Assembly (NCBI GenBank): GCA_016795035.1
Contig: JAEUIT010000078.1
Location: forward strand, 1-39,840
Origin: Phycisphaerae bacterium
GTDB taxonomy: Bacteria; Planctomycetota; Phycisphaerae; Phycisphaerales; SM1A02
Reading direction: 5' to 3'
Length of the DNA stretch: 39,840 nt
Shown here: one piece after another, positions 32,301 to 39,840 of the stretch
How positions within the stretch are numbered: the stretch's first letter is position 1
Layout of the letters: every line of letters begins with the position of its first letter
The notes under the pieces: model-generated
Told to the model about the DNA's origin: nothing
What the model saw: the letters and a program-made list of their open reading frames with translations, nothing else
Database searches by the model: none
Program-made: the position numbers and the translations under genes

Positions 32301-35036
32301 ATGGTCCTTCCCATGGACGGCACCTCGCGGTCCGCCCTCGGCATCGCCGTGCTGTGTCTCCTGGCGCAGCCGCTCTTCGCGCAGGACCCGGCCCAAGACC
32401 CGGCCCAACACCCGGCCCAGCCTCCGGCGTCGCCGCCGGCCGGGGTCTCGCCGCCCGCCGGGGCCGCGACGCCCGCGCCGCTTCCGCCGCTCAACCGGCC
32501 GGAACTCGCGAAGGCGTCGTCACAACGACTCGCCCGCACCATGACGACCCTGGCCGGGAAGTCGATTCGCAAGGACCAGATCTCCGTCGCCGATCTCGAA
32601 CTCTCGCTGGCGCTCGCCGAGAACGCGGTCGACCTCGATCCGACGAACGTGTGGAGTTGGCGGGCCCTGTACTGGATCGCGTCGGCCAACGATCCGGCCG
32701 ACCCGCGCATCCAAGAGCTGCGGGCCCGCGCCCTCGACCACATCGTTCGGCTCGACCGCGACGACGAGGTCATGCGGCTTCGCCGACTCGTCGATCTCAT
32801 CGAGCGCGAGGAGACCGCCGACGCGCGCATCGAGAAGTACCTCGCGCTTCTCTCGAAGGAGAACGTCTCCATCCTCGGGAAGCCGGTGGCCGCGCGGCTC
32901 GCGCTCGATCTCGCGCTCCTCCTCCGCCGCACCGGCGACCAGGCGGGGTTCGAGCGCTGGCTCGCCGAAGCCGTGACGCTCGATCCCGCGTTCCCCGCCG
33001 CCGCGACGATGGCCGCCGGCTACTTCCGCTTCGCCACGCAAGATCCCGTGAAGGAAGCGGAACTCCTCGTTGCAGCCATGATGTCGAACCCGCTCGATCG
33101 CCTGGCGATCCGCGCGCTCGCGTCGCTACTTCTCTCCAAAGGCGCCTACATCGGCGCCTCGCGCTTCATGGGCATCTGCGCGCGGATGGAGCACACCGAG
33201 TATCCGCTCATCACGTATGACGATCTCCTGAGCGAACAGGTGCTCGCGCAGCTCGCCAATCGCGAGTTCGAGGCGGTGGACCTCGCGGTCCGCACGCGGC
33301 AGAAGGAGCTGAACGACTACGTGCGGCTCGAAGTGACTCGCGCCGACCCGTCGATCCTCGGCGACACCGCGCGCCTTGCGACCCAGAAACTCCCGGTGCA
33401 GCAGCAGCAGGCCGCGATCCGCCTCGCGGCGCTCCGCTCGATCGGCGAGGCCGCGCGCATCGACGAGGCCCGCGCGGCGCTCTTCGAATCCCTCGATGCC
33501 GCGATCCAGCGCGCCGCCCGCGAGCGCGAGAACGCAAGCGACGACGCCGCCCGCGAGGAGGCGATCCAGAACGAAGCGTCGACCATGCTCGAGGCGGTCT
33601 TCCTTGGCATCTGGATCGGCGAGGATGTCGAGCGCTCGCGCGCGTACCTGACCGCCGTAGACGCGAAGGTGCCGATCTCCGATCTGGCGAAGGCGCGCTT
33701 CGAGGCATTCGCGACGCTGCGGGCGGGCGATGCCGCGAAGGCGCTCGAACTCTTCAACGCGAACGACGACAAGTCCGCGCTCGCGCAGCTCGGCAAGGCG
33801 CTCGCGCTCGAGGCGACGGGAAACAAGCGCGACGCCGCAAAGGAACTCCTTGCGGTGTGGCGCGCCGAGCCCGCGTCGCTCGTCGGTCTCGACGCGAAGC
33901 GGCGGCTCGAGCTCATGCTCGGCGCCGAGCTGAAGCTCGACGCGGAGGCGCCGCGCGTCGAGGCGGTCGCGGCCGCGATCCCCACGAGCTTCGACCGGAT
34001 GTTCGTGCAGAACGCCCGCGTCGTCCGCATGCGCATCCGCCGCGGCGAGTCGCCGCGCAACGCGTTCGACCCGATGCCGATCTCGATCGAGATCACGAAC
34101 GAGTCGCCGGTGCCCTTGTCGATCGATCCGGCCGGGCCGTTGCGCGATCTCATGAGCGCTGAGATGACGGTGGTCGCGAGCGGCCAGTCGTCGTCGGTCG
34201 ACCTGCCTCCGTACATGATCAACATCGCACGGACGTTCGCGATCAAGCCGCGCGAGACGCTCGCGATTCCGTTCGACATCGCCTACACCGACGCCGGTGC
34301 ATTCACGACGAACACCGCGGCGAAGGGCTGCGGCATCACGCTGCACGCCATCGTGAACTGGGAGCCGGCCGCCGGCGGCGTGCGTCCCGGCCTCTTCGGC
34401 GATGACGCCGAACTCGGGCTCCTGCGCATCGAAGGCGCGCCGCTCACGCCGGAGTGGCTCGATGCGACGGTCGCGAAGATGGACAACCCGACGACCGACG
34501 AGGATCTCTTCGACTTCGTCGCGGCGACATATATGGCGGCCGAGGCGGAGCGGCGCCCGGAAGCCGTTCCGCCCGAAGTGAAGGACCACCTCGCCAAGGT
34601 TTGGCCAGCGCTCACGGCGCTCTTGCCGCGACTCGATCCGGTGTCGCAGGCATGGTTCGTGACGGTGCTCCCCGACTCGACGCCGTCACTCGACACGGCG
34701 CTCGAGTCGATCCGCGTGAGCAACGACCGTTTGACGCGGCTCATGTACCTCGTGCGCCGCGCGACGCGCTCGGCCGACCCGGTCGTCGATGCCGCGATCC
34801 GTTCCGACGATCCCACGCTCGCCCGCTACGGCCGCCTCGTGAAGGACATGCTCTTCAACGAGGAAGAGCGTCTCCGCCGCGACTTCAACCTGAGCGGCGG
34901 TTCGGGCACGCCCGGCGCCGATCTCGGTCCGAAGCCGGAGCCGCCGTTCGATCCCCCCTCGACGCCCCCGTCGACGCCGCCGACGGCTCCCGGCGCCGGC
35001 GCTCCGGCCACGCCGCCCCCGGCGCCGAAGCCGTGA
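32301..35036 (+). CDS. Large secreted TPR-like protein of unknown function
   Basis: About 911 residues from ATG 32301 (ATG 32313 also possible), chosen because a signal peptide follows (SALGIAVLCLLAQPLFAQ). The start of the mature part is a Pro/Gln/Ala stretch built from 12-bp repeats (QDPAQ, DPAQ, HPAQ). A long helical region follows (about 50-560) with TPR-like signatures such as LELSLALAENAVDLDPTNVWSWRALY and WLAEAVTLDPAFPAAATMAAGY. A beta-rich domain near 600-720 (MPISIEITNESPVPLSID) precedes a helical C-terminus and a Pro-rich tail (PPSTPPSTPP). The function is unknown; a periplasmic scaffold is inferred. Its TGA overlaps the GTG of the next gene. A perfect word copy (33063) encodes LLVAAMM. 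Confidence 0.75.
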   Translation: MVLPMDGTSRSALGIAVLCLLAQPLFAQDPAQDPAQHPAQPPASPPAGVSPPAGAATPAPLPPLNRPELAKASSQRLARTMTTLAGKSIRKDQISVADLELSLALAENAVDLDPTNVWSWRALYWIASANDPADPRIQELRARALDHIVRLDRDDEVMRLRRLVDLIEREETADARIEKYLALLSKENVSILGKPVAARLALDLALLLRRTGDQAGFERWLAEAVTLDPAFPAAATMAAGYFRFATQDPVKEAELLVAAMMSNPLDRLAIRALASLLLSKGAYIGASRFMGICARMEHTEYPLITYDDLLSEQVLAQLANREFEAVDLAVRTRQKELNDYVRLEVTRADPSILGDTARLATQKLPVQQQQAAIRLAALRSIGEAARIDEARAALFESLDAAIQRAARERENASDDAAREEAIQNEASTMLEAVFLGIWIGEDVERSRAYLTAVDAKVPISDLAKARFEAFATLRAGDAAKALELFNANDDKSALAQLGKALALEATGNKRDAAKELLAVWRAEPASLVGLDAKRRLELMLGAELKLDAEAPRVEAVAAAIPTSFDRMFVQNARVVRMRIRRGESPRNAFDPMPISIEITNESPVPLSIDPAGPLRDLMSAEMTVVASGQSSSVDLPPYMINIARTFAIKPRETLAIPFDIAYTDAGAFTTNTAAKGCGITLHAIVNWEPAAGGVRPGLFGDDAELGLLRIEGAPLTPEWLDATVAKMDNPTTDEDLFDFVAATYMAAEAERRPEAVPPEVKDHLAKVWPALTALLPRLDPVSQAWFVTVLPDSTPSLDTALESIRVSNDRLTRLMYLVRRATRSADPVVDAAIRSDDPTLARYGRLVKDMLFNEEERLRRDFNLSGGSGTPGADLGPKPEPPFDPPSTPPSTPPTAPGAGAPATPPPAPKP
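32389..32424 (+). repeat. 12-bp in-frame tandem repeat
   Basis: About three units of GACCCGGCCCAA-type sequence encode repeated DPAQ/HPAQ residues right after the signal peptide, forming a flexible linker. The unit is a multiple of three, so copy-number change would keep the frame. Confidence 0.7.
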
Positions 35037-35986
35037 ACGAACGCGACGAGGCGCGTGCGACCGACGTCGCCGACCAGATGGCCGACGCGACGGTCGGCTG
35101 GGTCGGCCGCGCGCGCTCGGCGTTGCAGCCGATGCGCCGCGCCGCGCCGTTCGTGGGCATCGCGCTCCTCGTTGCAGCCGTCGTGTACGTCGTCCGCGCC
35201 GACGGCTTCCGCGAGGCGTTTGCGGCGATGCGTCAGGCCTCGCCGCTGACGGTGCTCGCCCTCGTCGGCAGCATGCTCGCGAGCGTGTTCCTGACCGGCA
35301 CGGTGTTCTGGCTCCTGACCAAGCGATTCGGGCGAGTGCCGTTCGTCGAGATGCAGGCGCTGATGGCCTCGACGACCCTCGCGAACTACCTCCCGCTGCG
35401 CCCTGGGCTCTTCGGGCGCGTGGCCTACCACAAGACGCGCCACGGCATCCGCGCCCGCGACGCGCTCCGCACCGTGGTCGAGGCGATCGGTCTCAGCGTT
35501 GCGTGTCTCGTCGTTGCGTTGCCGGCGGTCGCGGGCGGCACGCGGCTCGGCCTTCGCGCCGATGTCGCGCTCGCGCTGCCGCTCGTCGTGGGGCTCGCGT
35601 GCTGCGCGTTTCCGGCCGCGCGGCTCTGGGCGCTCGCGTGGTCGCTTCGCTACGTGGAAACGCTTCTCACCGCGGTGCGCTATCACCTCGCGTTTCAGCT
35701 GATCGGCGTGCCGGTCGCCGTCGAGACGAGCGTCGCGATCGCGTGCGTGAGCATGGCGGCGACGCTCGTGCCGCTCGTGAGTAACGGCATCGGCCTGCGC
35801 GAATGGGCAATCGGGCTTCTCGCGCCGATCCTCACCGGCTACGCGCTCGAACAGGGGATCGTCGCCGAGCTGGTGCAACGCGCGTTCGAGATCGCGGTGG
35901 TGATCCCCACCGGGCTCGTCGGCGCCGCGTATCTCCTCAAGTCGCGAGGCGCGCCGACCTCAGGCGATGACGCCGCGGCTGCGTAG
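35033..35986 (+). CDS. Flippase-like integral membrane protein (LPG-synthase TM domain family)
   Basis: 317 residues from GTG 35033, coupled to the upstream stop (GTGA). Six to eight hydrophobic helices are visible, with the family pattern ASTTLANYLPLRPGLFGRVAYHK and, near the end, LVPLVSNGIGLREWAIG. This is the membrane domain of lysylphosphatidylglycerol synthase/UPF0104 proteins without a cytoplasmic transferase domain. Such proteins are thought to move lipids or lipid-linked sugars. Two perfect word copies lie 49 bp apart: 35116 (SALQPM) and 35165 (LLVAAVVYV, in the first helix), in two different reading frames. The C-terminus overlaps cysC by 27 bp, tail to tail. Confidence 0.8.
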   Translation: MNERDEARATDVADQMADATVGWVGRARSALQPMRRAAPFVGIALLVAAVVYVVRADGFREAFAAMRQASPLTVLALVGSMLASVFLTGTVFWLLTKRFGRVPFVEMQALMASTTLANYLPLRPGLFGRVAYHKTRHGIRARDALRTVVEAIGLSVACLVVALPAVAGGTRLGLRADVALALPLVVGLACCAFPAARLWALAWSLRYVETLLTAVRYHLAFQLIGVPVAVETSVAIACVSMAATLVPLVSNGIGLREWAIGLLAPILTGYALEQGIVAELVQRAFEIAVVIPTGLVGAAYLLKSRGAPTSGDDAAAA

Positions 35987-36574
35987 GTTCTCGATGCACG
36001 TCGCGACGCACTCGGCCACGTCGCACCGCGCCGTGTCGAGCAGGATCTCGGGCGAGTTCGGCGCTTCGTACGGACTGTCGATCCCGGTGAACGACATGAT
36101 CTCGCCGCGGCGGGCCTTCTTGTAGAGCCCCTTCGGATCGCGCGACTCGCAGACGTCGAGCGGCGCCTTCACGTACGCCTCGAGGAAGGGCAGTGGTCCG
36201 TTGCGGTCGTTCTGGTGGGCGCGGCGCGCGGCATCGCGGTCCGCCTGCAACGGGGAGATGGCGCTCACGAGGACGACGATCCCCGCGTCGGCGAAGAGAT
36301 GGCTCACTTCGCCGAGCCGGCGCACGTTCTCGGTGCGATCGCGGTCGGAGAAGCCGAGGTCGGCGTTGAGGCCGGTGCGCAGGTTGTCGCCGTCGAGCCG
36401 GTAGCAGGGCACGCGGGCGATCAGGAGTTCCTTCTCGAGCGCCGCGGCGATCGTCGACTTCCCCGAGCCCGAGAGCCCGGTAAACCAGATCGTCGCGCCG
36501 CGCATGTTGAGCGCGCGGGCGCGGTCCTCGCGCGTCACGATCCCGCCGTGCCAGTGGATGTTCGTAGCGCCCAT
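35960..36574 (-). CDS. cysC: Adenylylsulfate kinase
   Basis: 204 residues. Walker A is GLSGSGKST, followed by DGDNLRTGLNADLGFSDRDRTEN, the APS-binding signature, and SAISPLQADRDAAR. It phosphorylates adenosine 5'-phosphosulfate to PAPS, for sulfate reduction or sulfation. The N-terminal WHGGIVTREDRARAL is typical of CysC. No cysN, cysD or sulfotransferase is in the window. A perfect word copy (36244) encodes SPLQAD inside a conserved stretch, so here the word coincides with a functional region. pyrE ends 25 bp upstream on the same strand. Confidence 0.95.
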   Translation of the reverse strand: MGATNIHWHGGIVTREDRARALNMRGATIWFTGLSGSGKSTIAAALEKELLIARVPCYRLDGDNLRTGLNADLGFSDRDRTENVRRLGEVSHLFADAGIVVLVSAISPLQADRDAARRAHQNDRNGPLPFLEAYVKAPLDVCESRDPKGLYKKARRGEIMSFTGIDSPYEAPNSPEILLDTARCDVAECVATCIENLRSRGVIA

Positions 36575-36599
36575 GAGAAGTGAAAGAGGAGTGCTGCGC

Positions 36600-37121
36600 T
36601 CAGACGACGCCGAGATCCTTCACGGTGAAGAGGGCGTCGAACGCGATGCCTTCCTTCGTGATGTTCTCGCGGGCGCCCTCGAGGCGATCGATCGTCGCGA
36701 TGATCGTGGTCACGTCGGCGCCGGCGTCGCGCAGCACCTTCGCCGCCTCGAGCGCTTGGCCCCCGGTCGTCGCGACGTCCTCGACGATCACGATCGTGTC
36801 GCCCTTTTCGAGCTTGCCTTCGAGCTGCTTCGCGGTGCCGTAGTCCTTCTTCTGGTTGCGCACGAAGACGCACGGCAGGCCGCTCGCCATCGCCGCGCTC
36901 GACACGAGCGGAATGCCGCCGAGTTCGGCGCCGGCGAGCCGCACGGTGCCCTTCGGCAGTCGCGCCGCGAACATGCGGCCGAGTTCCGCAAGCACCTTCG
37001 GCTGCGTGGAGAAGAGGTACTTGTCGAGGTAGTAGTTGCTCGTCTTGCCGCTGCGCAGCGTGAAGGTGCCGCGCAGGAGCGCCACGGACGCGATCTCGCG
37101 GGCTACGTCGTCTCTCGTCAT
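36600..37121 (-). CDS. pyrE: Orotate phosphoribosyltransferase
   Basis: 173 residues from ATG 37121 (MTRDDVAREIAS), with GAGG about 10 nt upstream. An in-frame ATG at 37163 would add a PATTPATTRG stretch that comes largely from the word, so I prefer the shorter form. The PRPP-binding loop is VIVEDVATTGGQAL; RSGKTSNYYLDKY and ELGGIPLVSSAAM are also typical. It converts orotate to OMP in pyrimidine synthesis. No other pyr gene is nearby. Confidence 0.95.
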   Translation of the reverse strand: MTRDDVAREIASVALLRGTFTLRSGKTSNYYLDKYLFSTQPKVLAELGRMFAARLPKGTVRLAGAELGGIPLVSSAAMASGLPCVFVRNQKKDYGTAKQLEGKLEKGDTIVIVEDVATTGGQALEAAKVLRDAGADVTTIIATIDRLEGARENITKEGIAFDALFTVKDLGVV

Positions 37122-37134
37122 TGCGTCAGAGCCT

Positions 37135-37148
37135 CTCGTCGTTGCAGG
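37135..37148 (-). repeat. Copy of the 14-bp word in the pyrE leader
   Basis: CTCGTCGTTGCAGG sits 14 bp before the preferred pyrE ATG. Next to it CGTCGTTGCCGG (37149-37160) is a degenerate second copy. If pyrE starts at 37163, both are coding and give PATTPATTR. Confidence 0.8.
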
Positions 37149-37170
37149 CGTCGTTGCCGGCATGTCTTCG

Positions 37171-38394
37171 TCACGCCGTGCCGACGCGCACCTTCATGTT
37201 GTCGATCACGTTCATGAAGTTGATGTACGCGTCGTACGGACTGTCGTAGGGGGAGAAGTACTTGTGGACGTCGCCGTCCGACCAGTACTTCGTGCACATG
37301 TAGTAGAGGTGATCGCTCGTCGTCAGCTTGCGCCAATCCTCGAGGATGTAGGGGTCGCCCTCGCGGTGCTTCGCCTTCACCGGGCCTTCGAGCTTGTAGA
37401 GCTCCGCGGCCGCGTTGTCCTGGATCGGATTGCCGAGCCACGCGGTCAGGTCGCGCTCGGTGTCGGCCCACGAGATGAAGCGATCGACCGAGTATTCGCC
37501 GACGGGCTGATAGCAGTCGACGAGCTGGCCCGGCGTGAGGAAGTCGTTGTGGCCGGGGTTCGTGTCGTAGATCCAGCCGGGCAGCGCGTCGAGGAACTCG
37601 AAGATCCCCGTGTCGGCCCACTGGTGCTCGCCGAACGTCTCGTAGTCCATGAAGAGGTTGCAGCAGTAGCCGTCGCCGTTGATCTGGTTCACCCAGCCGG
37701 CGAACTTCTCGGCGGTCAGCGGCCACTCCTTCCACCCGCGGTTCGAGAAGCGGAACGCGATGTCGTCGGAGAGGCGGAAGTTCTTGAGGAGAAGCTTCAG
37801 CGGCCGCTCGGAAAGCTCTTCGGGCTGATTGTCGATGCGCGGCGGCACGTACACGTAGTTCGGCGAGCGATAGCCGAGCAGGCGATCGACGCCCTCGCAC
37901 AGGATCGCCCGATGCTTGCCCTTGCGGGCCATGTGCGCGGCGAGCTCGTTCGAGTAGATCAGCTCCGTGTTGCGGAAGACCGTCGGCGTGACGCCGAACG
38001 TCTCGCGGATCAGGTTCTCGTGGTTCGCGACCTGCTCGTCGAACTCCGCCTTCGAGAAGAGGAAGGACAGCGAGTGGTGCGTCGTCTCGTTGATGAATTC
38101 GCACGCGCCGGTCTGCGCGAGCGCCTTGAACATGTCGATGACGTCGGGCGCCCACATGCGCATCTGCTCGATGCACACGCCGCTGATCGAGTACGAGACG
38201 CGGAAGCGCCCTTCATGGCGCCTCACGAGATCAAGGATCTTCGCGGTGGTCGGGCGATAGCACTTGTCCGCGACCTTCCGGCAGATCGCTTCGTTCGCTT
38301 CGTTGTCGAAGTAGAACGGATCCGTCGCGAACACCGAGTAGCGCCGCAGCCGGTAGGGCTGATGCACCTGGAAGTAGAAGCAGACGGAAGACAT
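37171..38394 (-). CDS. Glycoside hydrolase family 57 protein (alpha-amylase type)
   Basis: 407 residues. The family signature is at the N-terminus (VCFYFQVHQPYRLRRY), the catalytic nucleophile Glu144 is in FRNTELIYSN, and the acid/base Asp250 is in LFMDYETFGEHQWAD. GH57 enzymes are retaining alpha-glucanases, such as amylases or 4-alpha-glucanotransferases, that act on starch or glycogen. No signal peptide is visible, so it is likely cytoplasmic and acts on stored glucan. The start lies at the left arm of a 29-bp inverted repeat. The epimerase gene lies upstream on the same strand, 130 bp away. Confidence 0.93.
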   Translation of the reverse strand: MSSVCFYFQVHQPYRLRRYSVFATDPFYFDNEANEAICRKVADKCYRPTTAKILDLVRRHEGRFRVSYSISGVCIEQMRMWAPDVIDMFKALAQTGACEFINETTHHSLSFLFSKAEFDEQVANHENLIRETFGVTPTVFRNTELIYSNELAAHMARKGKHRAILCEGVDRLLGYRSPNYVYVPPRIDNQPEELSERPLKLLLKNFRLSDDIAFRFSNRGWKEWPLTAEKFAGWVNQINGDGYCCNLFMDYETFGEHQWADTGIFEFLDALPGWIYDTNPGHNDFLTPGQLVDCYQPVGEYSVDRFISWADTERDLTAWLGNPIQDNAAAELYKLEGPVKAKHREGDPYILEDWRKLTTSDHLYYMCTKYWSDGDVHKYFSPYDSPYDAYINFMNVIDNMKVRVGTA

Positions 38395-38399
38395 GGAGA

Positions 38400-38516
38400 G
38401 GATTCAGGATTCAGGAGTGAGGAGTCAGTGAACGACCGCTGCGGAGCCTAGCAGCGCAGTCGAAAGTCGGTGGGAGGGTTGGTACCCCTGACTCCTGACT
38501 CCTGAATCCTGACTCC
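38400..38516. repeat. 29-bp inverted repeat flanking a 59-bp spacer
   Basis: The left arm (38400-38428) and the complement of the right arm (38488-38516) match at 27 of 29 positions. Both arms are built from GGATTCA, GGAGTCA and GGAGTGA heptamers. It lies between the epimerase stop and the GH57 start and could form a long hairpin in the transcript, either ending the epimerase message or shaping the GH57 leader. Confidence 0.85.
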
Positions 38517-38524
38517 TTTCGACT

Positions 38525-39532
38525 TCAGACGCCGTAATACTCCCGATACCACTCCACGAACCGCTTCACGCCGACCTCGACGGGCGTGTTCGGTCGGTAG
38601 CCCACGTCGTCGGCGAGCGCCTGCACGTCGGCGCTCGTGTCGGGCACGTCGCCGGGCTGGAGCGGGAGCAGATTCATCTCGGCCTTGCGTCCAAGTTCCT
38701 TCTCGAGGACCTCGATGTAGCGCAGCAGCTGGACGGGATTCCCGTTGCCGATGTTGTAGACGCGCCAGGGCGCACTCGACGTTGCAGGATCGGGCTTCGC
38801 GCCGGTCCACTTCGGATTCGGCGTTGCAGCTCGATCCATCGCCCGCACCACGCCTTCGACGATGTCGTCGACGTACGTGAAGTCGCGGGTGTGCTTGCCG
38901 TGGTTGAAGACGTCGATCGGCTTGCCCGCGAGGATGTTCTTCGCGAAGAGGAAGAGCGCCATGTCGGGCCGACCCCACGGGCCGTAGACCGTGAAGAACC
39001 GAAGGCCCGTCGTCGGCAGCTTGAAGAGATTGCTGTACGAGTGCGCGACGAGCTCATTGGCCTTCTTCGTCGCCGCGTAAAGCGTGAGCGGGTGATCGAC
39101 GTTGTCGTGCACCGAGAAGGGCATCTTCGTGTTGCCGCCGTAGACGCTCGACGTGCTCGCGTAGACGAGGTGCTCGCAGCCGTTGTGGCGGCAGCCCTCG
39201 ATGATGTTCTGGAAGCCGACGACGTTCGCCACGATGTACGCGTCGGGATTCGTGATCGAGTAGCGCACGCCGGCCTGGGCCGCGAGGTGCACCACGCGCG
39301 GGAACTTCCACTTCGCGAAGAGCGCCTCGACGGTCGGCTTGTGCGCGATGTCGCCGCGCACGAGATGGAAGCCCTTCCGCGGCGTGAGGCGCGCGAGGCG
39401 CGCTTCCTTCAGCGTCGGGTCGTAGTAGTCGTTGACGTTGTCGAGCGCGACGACTTCGTCGCCGCGATCAAGCAGTTTGTGGGCGACGTGAGAGCCGATG
39501 AATCCGGCGGCGCCGGTGACGAGGAAGGCCAT
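38525..39532 (-). CDS. NAD-dependent epimerase, UDP-glucuronate 4-epimerase type
   Basis: 335 residues. The Rossmann motif GAAGFIGS is at residues 7-14, and the catalytic pair is Y152-x-x-x-K156 with STSSVYGG before it. VYGPWGRPDMALFLF and FNHGKHTRDFTYVDDIVEGV are typical of UDP-glucuronate 4-epimerases used for cell-surface polysaccharide. The activity is an extended SDR inference; UDP-glucose 4-epimerase is less likely. One perfect word copy (38775, DPATSS) and one near-copy (38817, AATPNP) sit in a loop that seems an insertion relative to compact family members. This is a case where the word may have entered a tolerant loop. Confidence 0.9.
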   Translation of the reverse strand: MAFLVTGAAGFIGSHVAHKLLDRGDEVVALDNVNDYYDPTLKEARLARLTPRKGFHLVRGDIAHKPTVEALFAKWKFPRVVHLAAQAGVRYSITNPDAYIVANVVGFQNIIEGCRHNGCEHLVYASTSSVYGGNTKMPFSVHDNVDHPLTLYAATKKANELVAHSYSNLFKLPTTGLRFFTVYGPWGRPDMALFLFAKNILAGKPIDVFNHGKHTRDFTYVDDIVEGVVRAMDRAATPNPKWTGAKPDPATSSAPWRVYNIGNGNPVQLLRYIEVLEKELGRKAEMNLLPLQPGDVPDTSADVQALADDVGYRPNTPVEVGVKRFVEWYREYYGV

Positions 39533-39840
39533 GGGAGGTGTTCGCGTGGCGGAGGGAGGAAGTGGCAGTCCGTACGTTACTGCCTTGCTTGATCATCGAC
39601 AGGAGAACCCCGCGGGATGAACGGCACGGGTGAGCACGGATCGGAGGGGAAGACGGTTCACGCGGCGACACGGTGAACGCGGAGAAGGCGGGAGAGCAGC
39701 TCACGCGGAGATTGTCCGTTCGATGTCAAGTCTCGTTCGATCGGAGATCTCGCTGCGCGGCGGATGCGATCTGAGTTTCAAGGACCGGCCTGCTCCGCTC
39801 CGGCGGGGAATCGTATGGTCGACGTACGGTCGACGCCGGC
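39533..39840. other. 308-bp non-coding stretch at the right edge
   Basis: I see no convincing gene. It contains the epimerase leader, degenerate CACGCGG-type direct repeats around 39658-39711, and GGTCGACG repeated 11 bp apart at 39817-39824 and 39828-39835, cut off by the window edge. Confidence 0.4.

Larger units (their letters stand above)
5047..38788. repeat. Dispersed 14-bp genome word SCTGCAACGNNGAG (23 perfect copies)
   Basis: Perfect copies read on plus: 5047, 9483, 11076, 12247, 13062, 13341, 13692, 14982, 18956, 36244. Perfect copies read on minus (CTCNNCGTTGCAGS): 6209, 15603, 16534, 20025, 20478, 23820, 27399, 28695, 33063, 35116, 35165, 37135, 38775. Each number is the leftmost base of a 14-bp site. 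Core matches with a degenerate flank: 4132, 7158, 9132, 11233, 12714, 17630, 18616, 18799, 22419, 29784, 30276, 30543, 38817. Copies with A to C in the core (CTCCNCGTTGCCGC): 7520, 18667, 22199; one with G to T: 27382. Three core hits in the Cys-rich secreted protein (3226, 3651, 3859) come from Gly-Cys-Asn codons and may be chance. In frame, the copies encode LxVAA/G, S/TxLQ or P/A-A-T, using GTT, GCA and TTG codons that the surrounding GC-rich genes appear to use little. Function unknown. Confidence 0.9.

Noticed and set aside
5047..38788. The word as a replichore-polar signal such as KOPS or Chi
   Set aside because: Within this window 10 copies face one way and 13 the other, and orientation follows gene direction. 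A whole-chromosome plot could still revise this.
39817..39840. Start of a tandem array (GGTCGACG, 11-bp period) at the right edge
   Set aside because: Only two units fit in the window, which is too few to call.

Overview
The window is GC-rich and gene-dense, and it reads as a chromosomal contig of a planctomycete, most likely near the Phycisphaerales. The best evidence is two large secreted proteins (2685-4967 and 5229-7172). Both end in paired dockerin-like repeats of the NG-V-DGADL-LL-WG type, and one carries a Cys-rich CC-VC-CC-WD-C module; both features are common in planctomycete secretomes. Many genes lack a clear Shine-Dalgarno sequence. This assignment is inferred from protein style, because no rRNA is present.

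Layout. 1-240: C-terminal remnant of an IS4-type transposase. 240-2417: an orphan nuoA and a Tat-exported amidase (minus). 2685-7172: the two secreted dockerin-tailed proteins (plus), separated by a UUCG-loop terminator. 7175-15434: a complete kdp operon on the minus strand (small ORF, kdpF, A, B, C, D, E), with start/stop overlaps at several junctions. A divergent outer-membrane barrel gene (15646) shares a repeat-bearing intergenic region with it, followed by an esterase/depolymerase-like hydrolase. 17687-25081: five overlapping or abutting genes encoding a SWIM zinc finger protein, a DUF5691-like protein, a MoxR AAA+ ATPase, a DUF5682/YehM-like protein with two GxxH motifs, and a vWA protein. 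This cluster resembles the uncharacterised E. coli yehLMPQ locus. 25103-28644: lipoprotein beta-carbonic anhydrase, four-helix-bundle (S23-type) protein, a duplicated repeat/hairpin block, tRNA-Pro(TGG), a SMUG-type uracil-DNA glycosylase and a VOC protein. 28688-35986: an oligopeptide-binding protein, two secreted proteins of unknown function and a flippase-like membrane protein. 35960-39532 (minus): cysC, pyrE, a GH57 glycosidase and a UDP-glucuronate-type epimerase.

The most striking feature is not a gene. A 14-bp word, SCTGCAACGNNGAG (reverse complement CTCNNCGTTGCAGS), occurs perfectly 23 times by my hand count, about once per 1.7 kb. The 8-bp core CTGCAACG occurs about 39 times. Copies lie on both strands, in several reading frames and in intergenic DNA, usually with CGTTGCAG on the coding strand. 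They force the same short peptides (LxVAA/G, S/TxLQ, P/A-A-T) into unrelated proteins, often at tolerant places such as signal peptides, linkers, membrane helices and C-termini. Density and placement resemble DNA-uptake sequences or HIP1-like genome words. I know of no description of this word in planctomycetes.

The second item of interest is the SWIM-DUF5691-MoxR-DUF5682-vWA operon. It looks like a chaperone/ATPase system built around a TIKI/TraB/ChaN-like putative enzyme.
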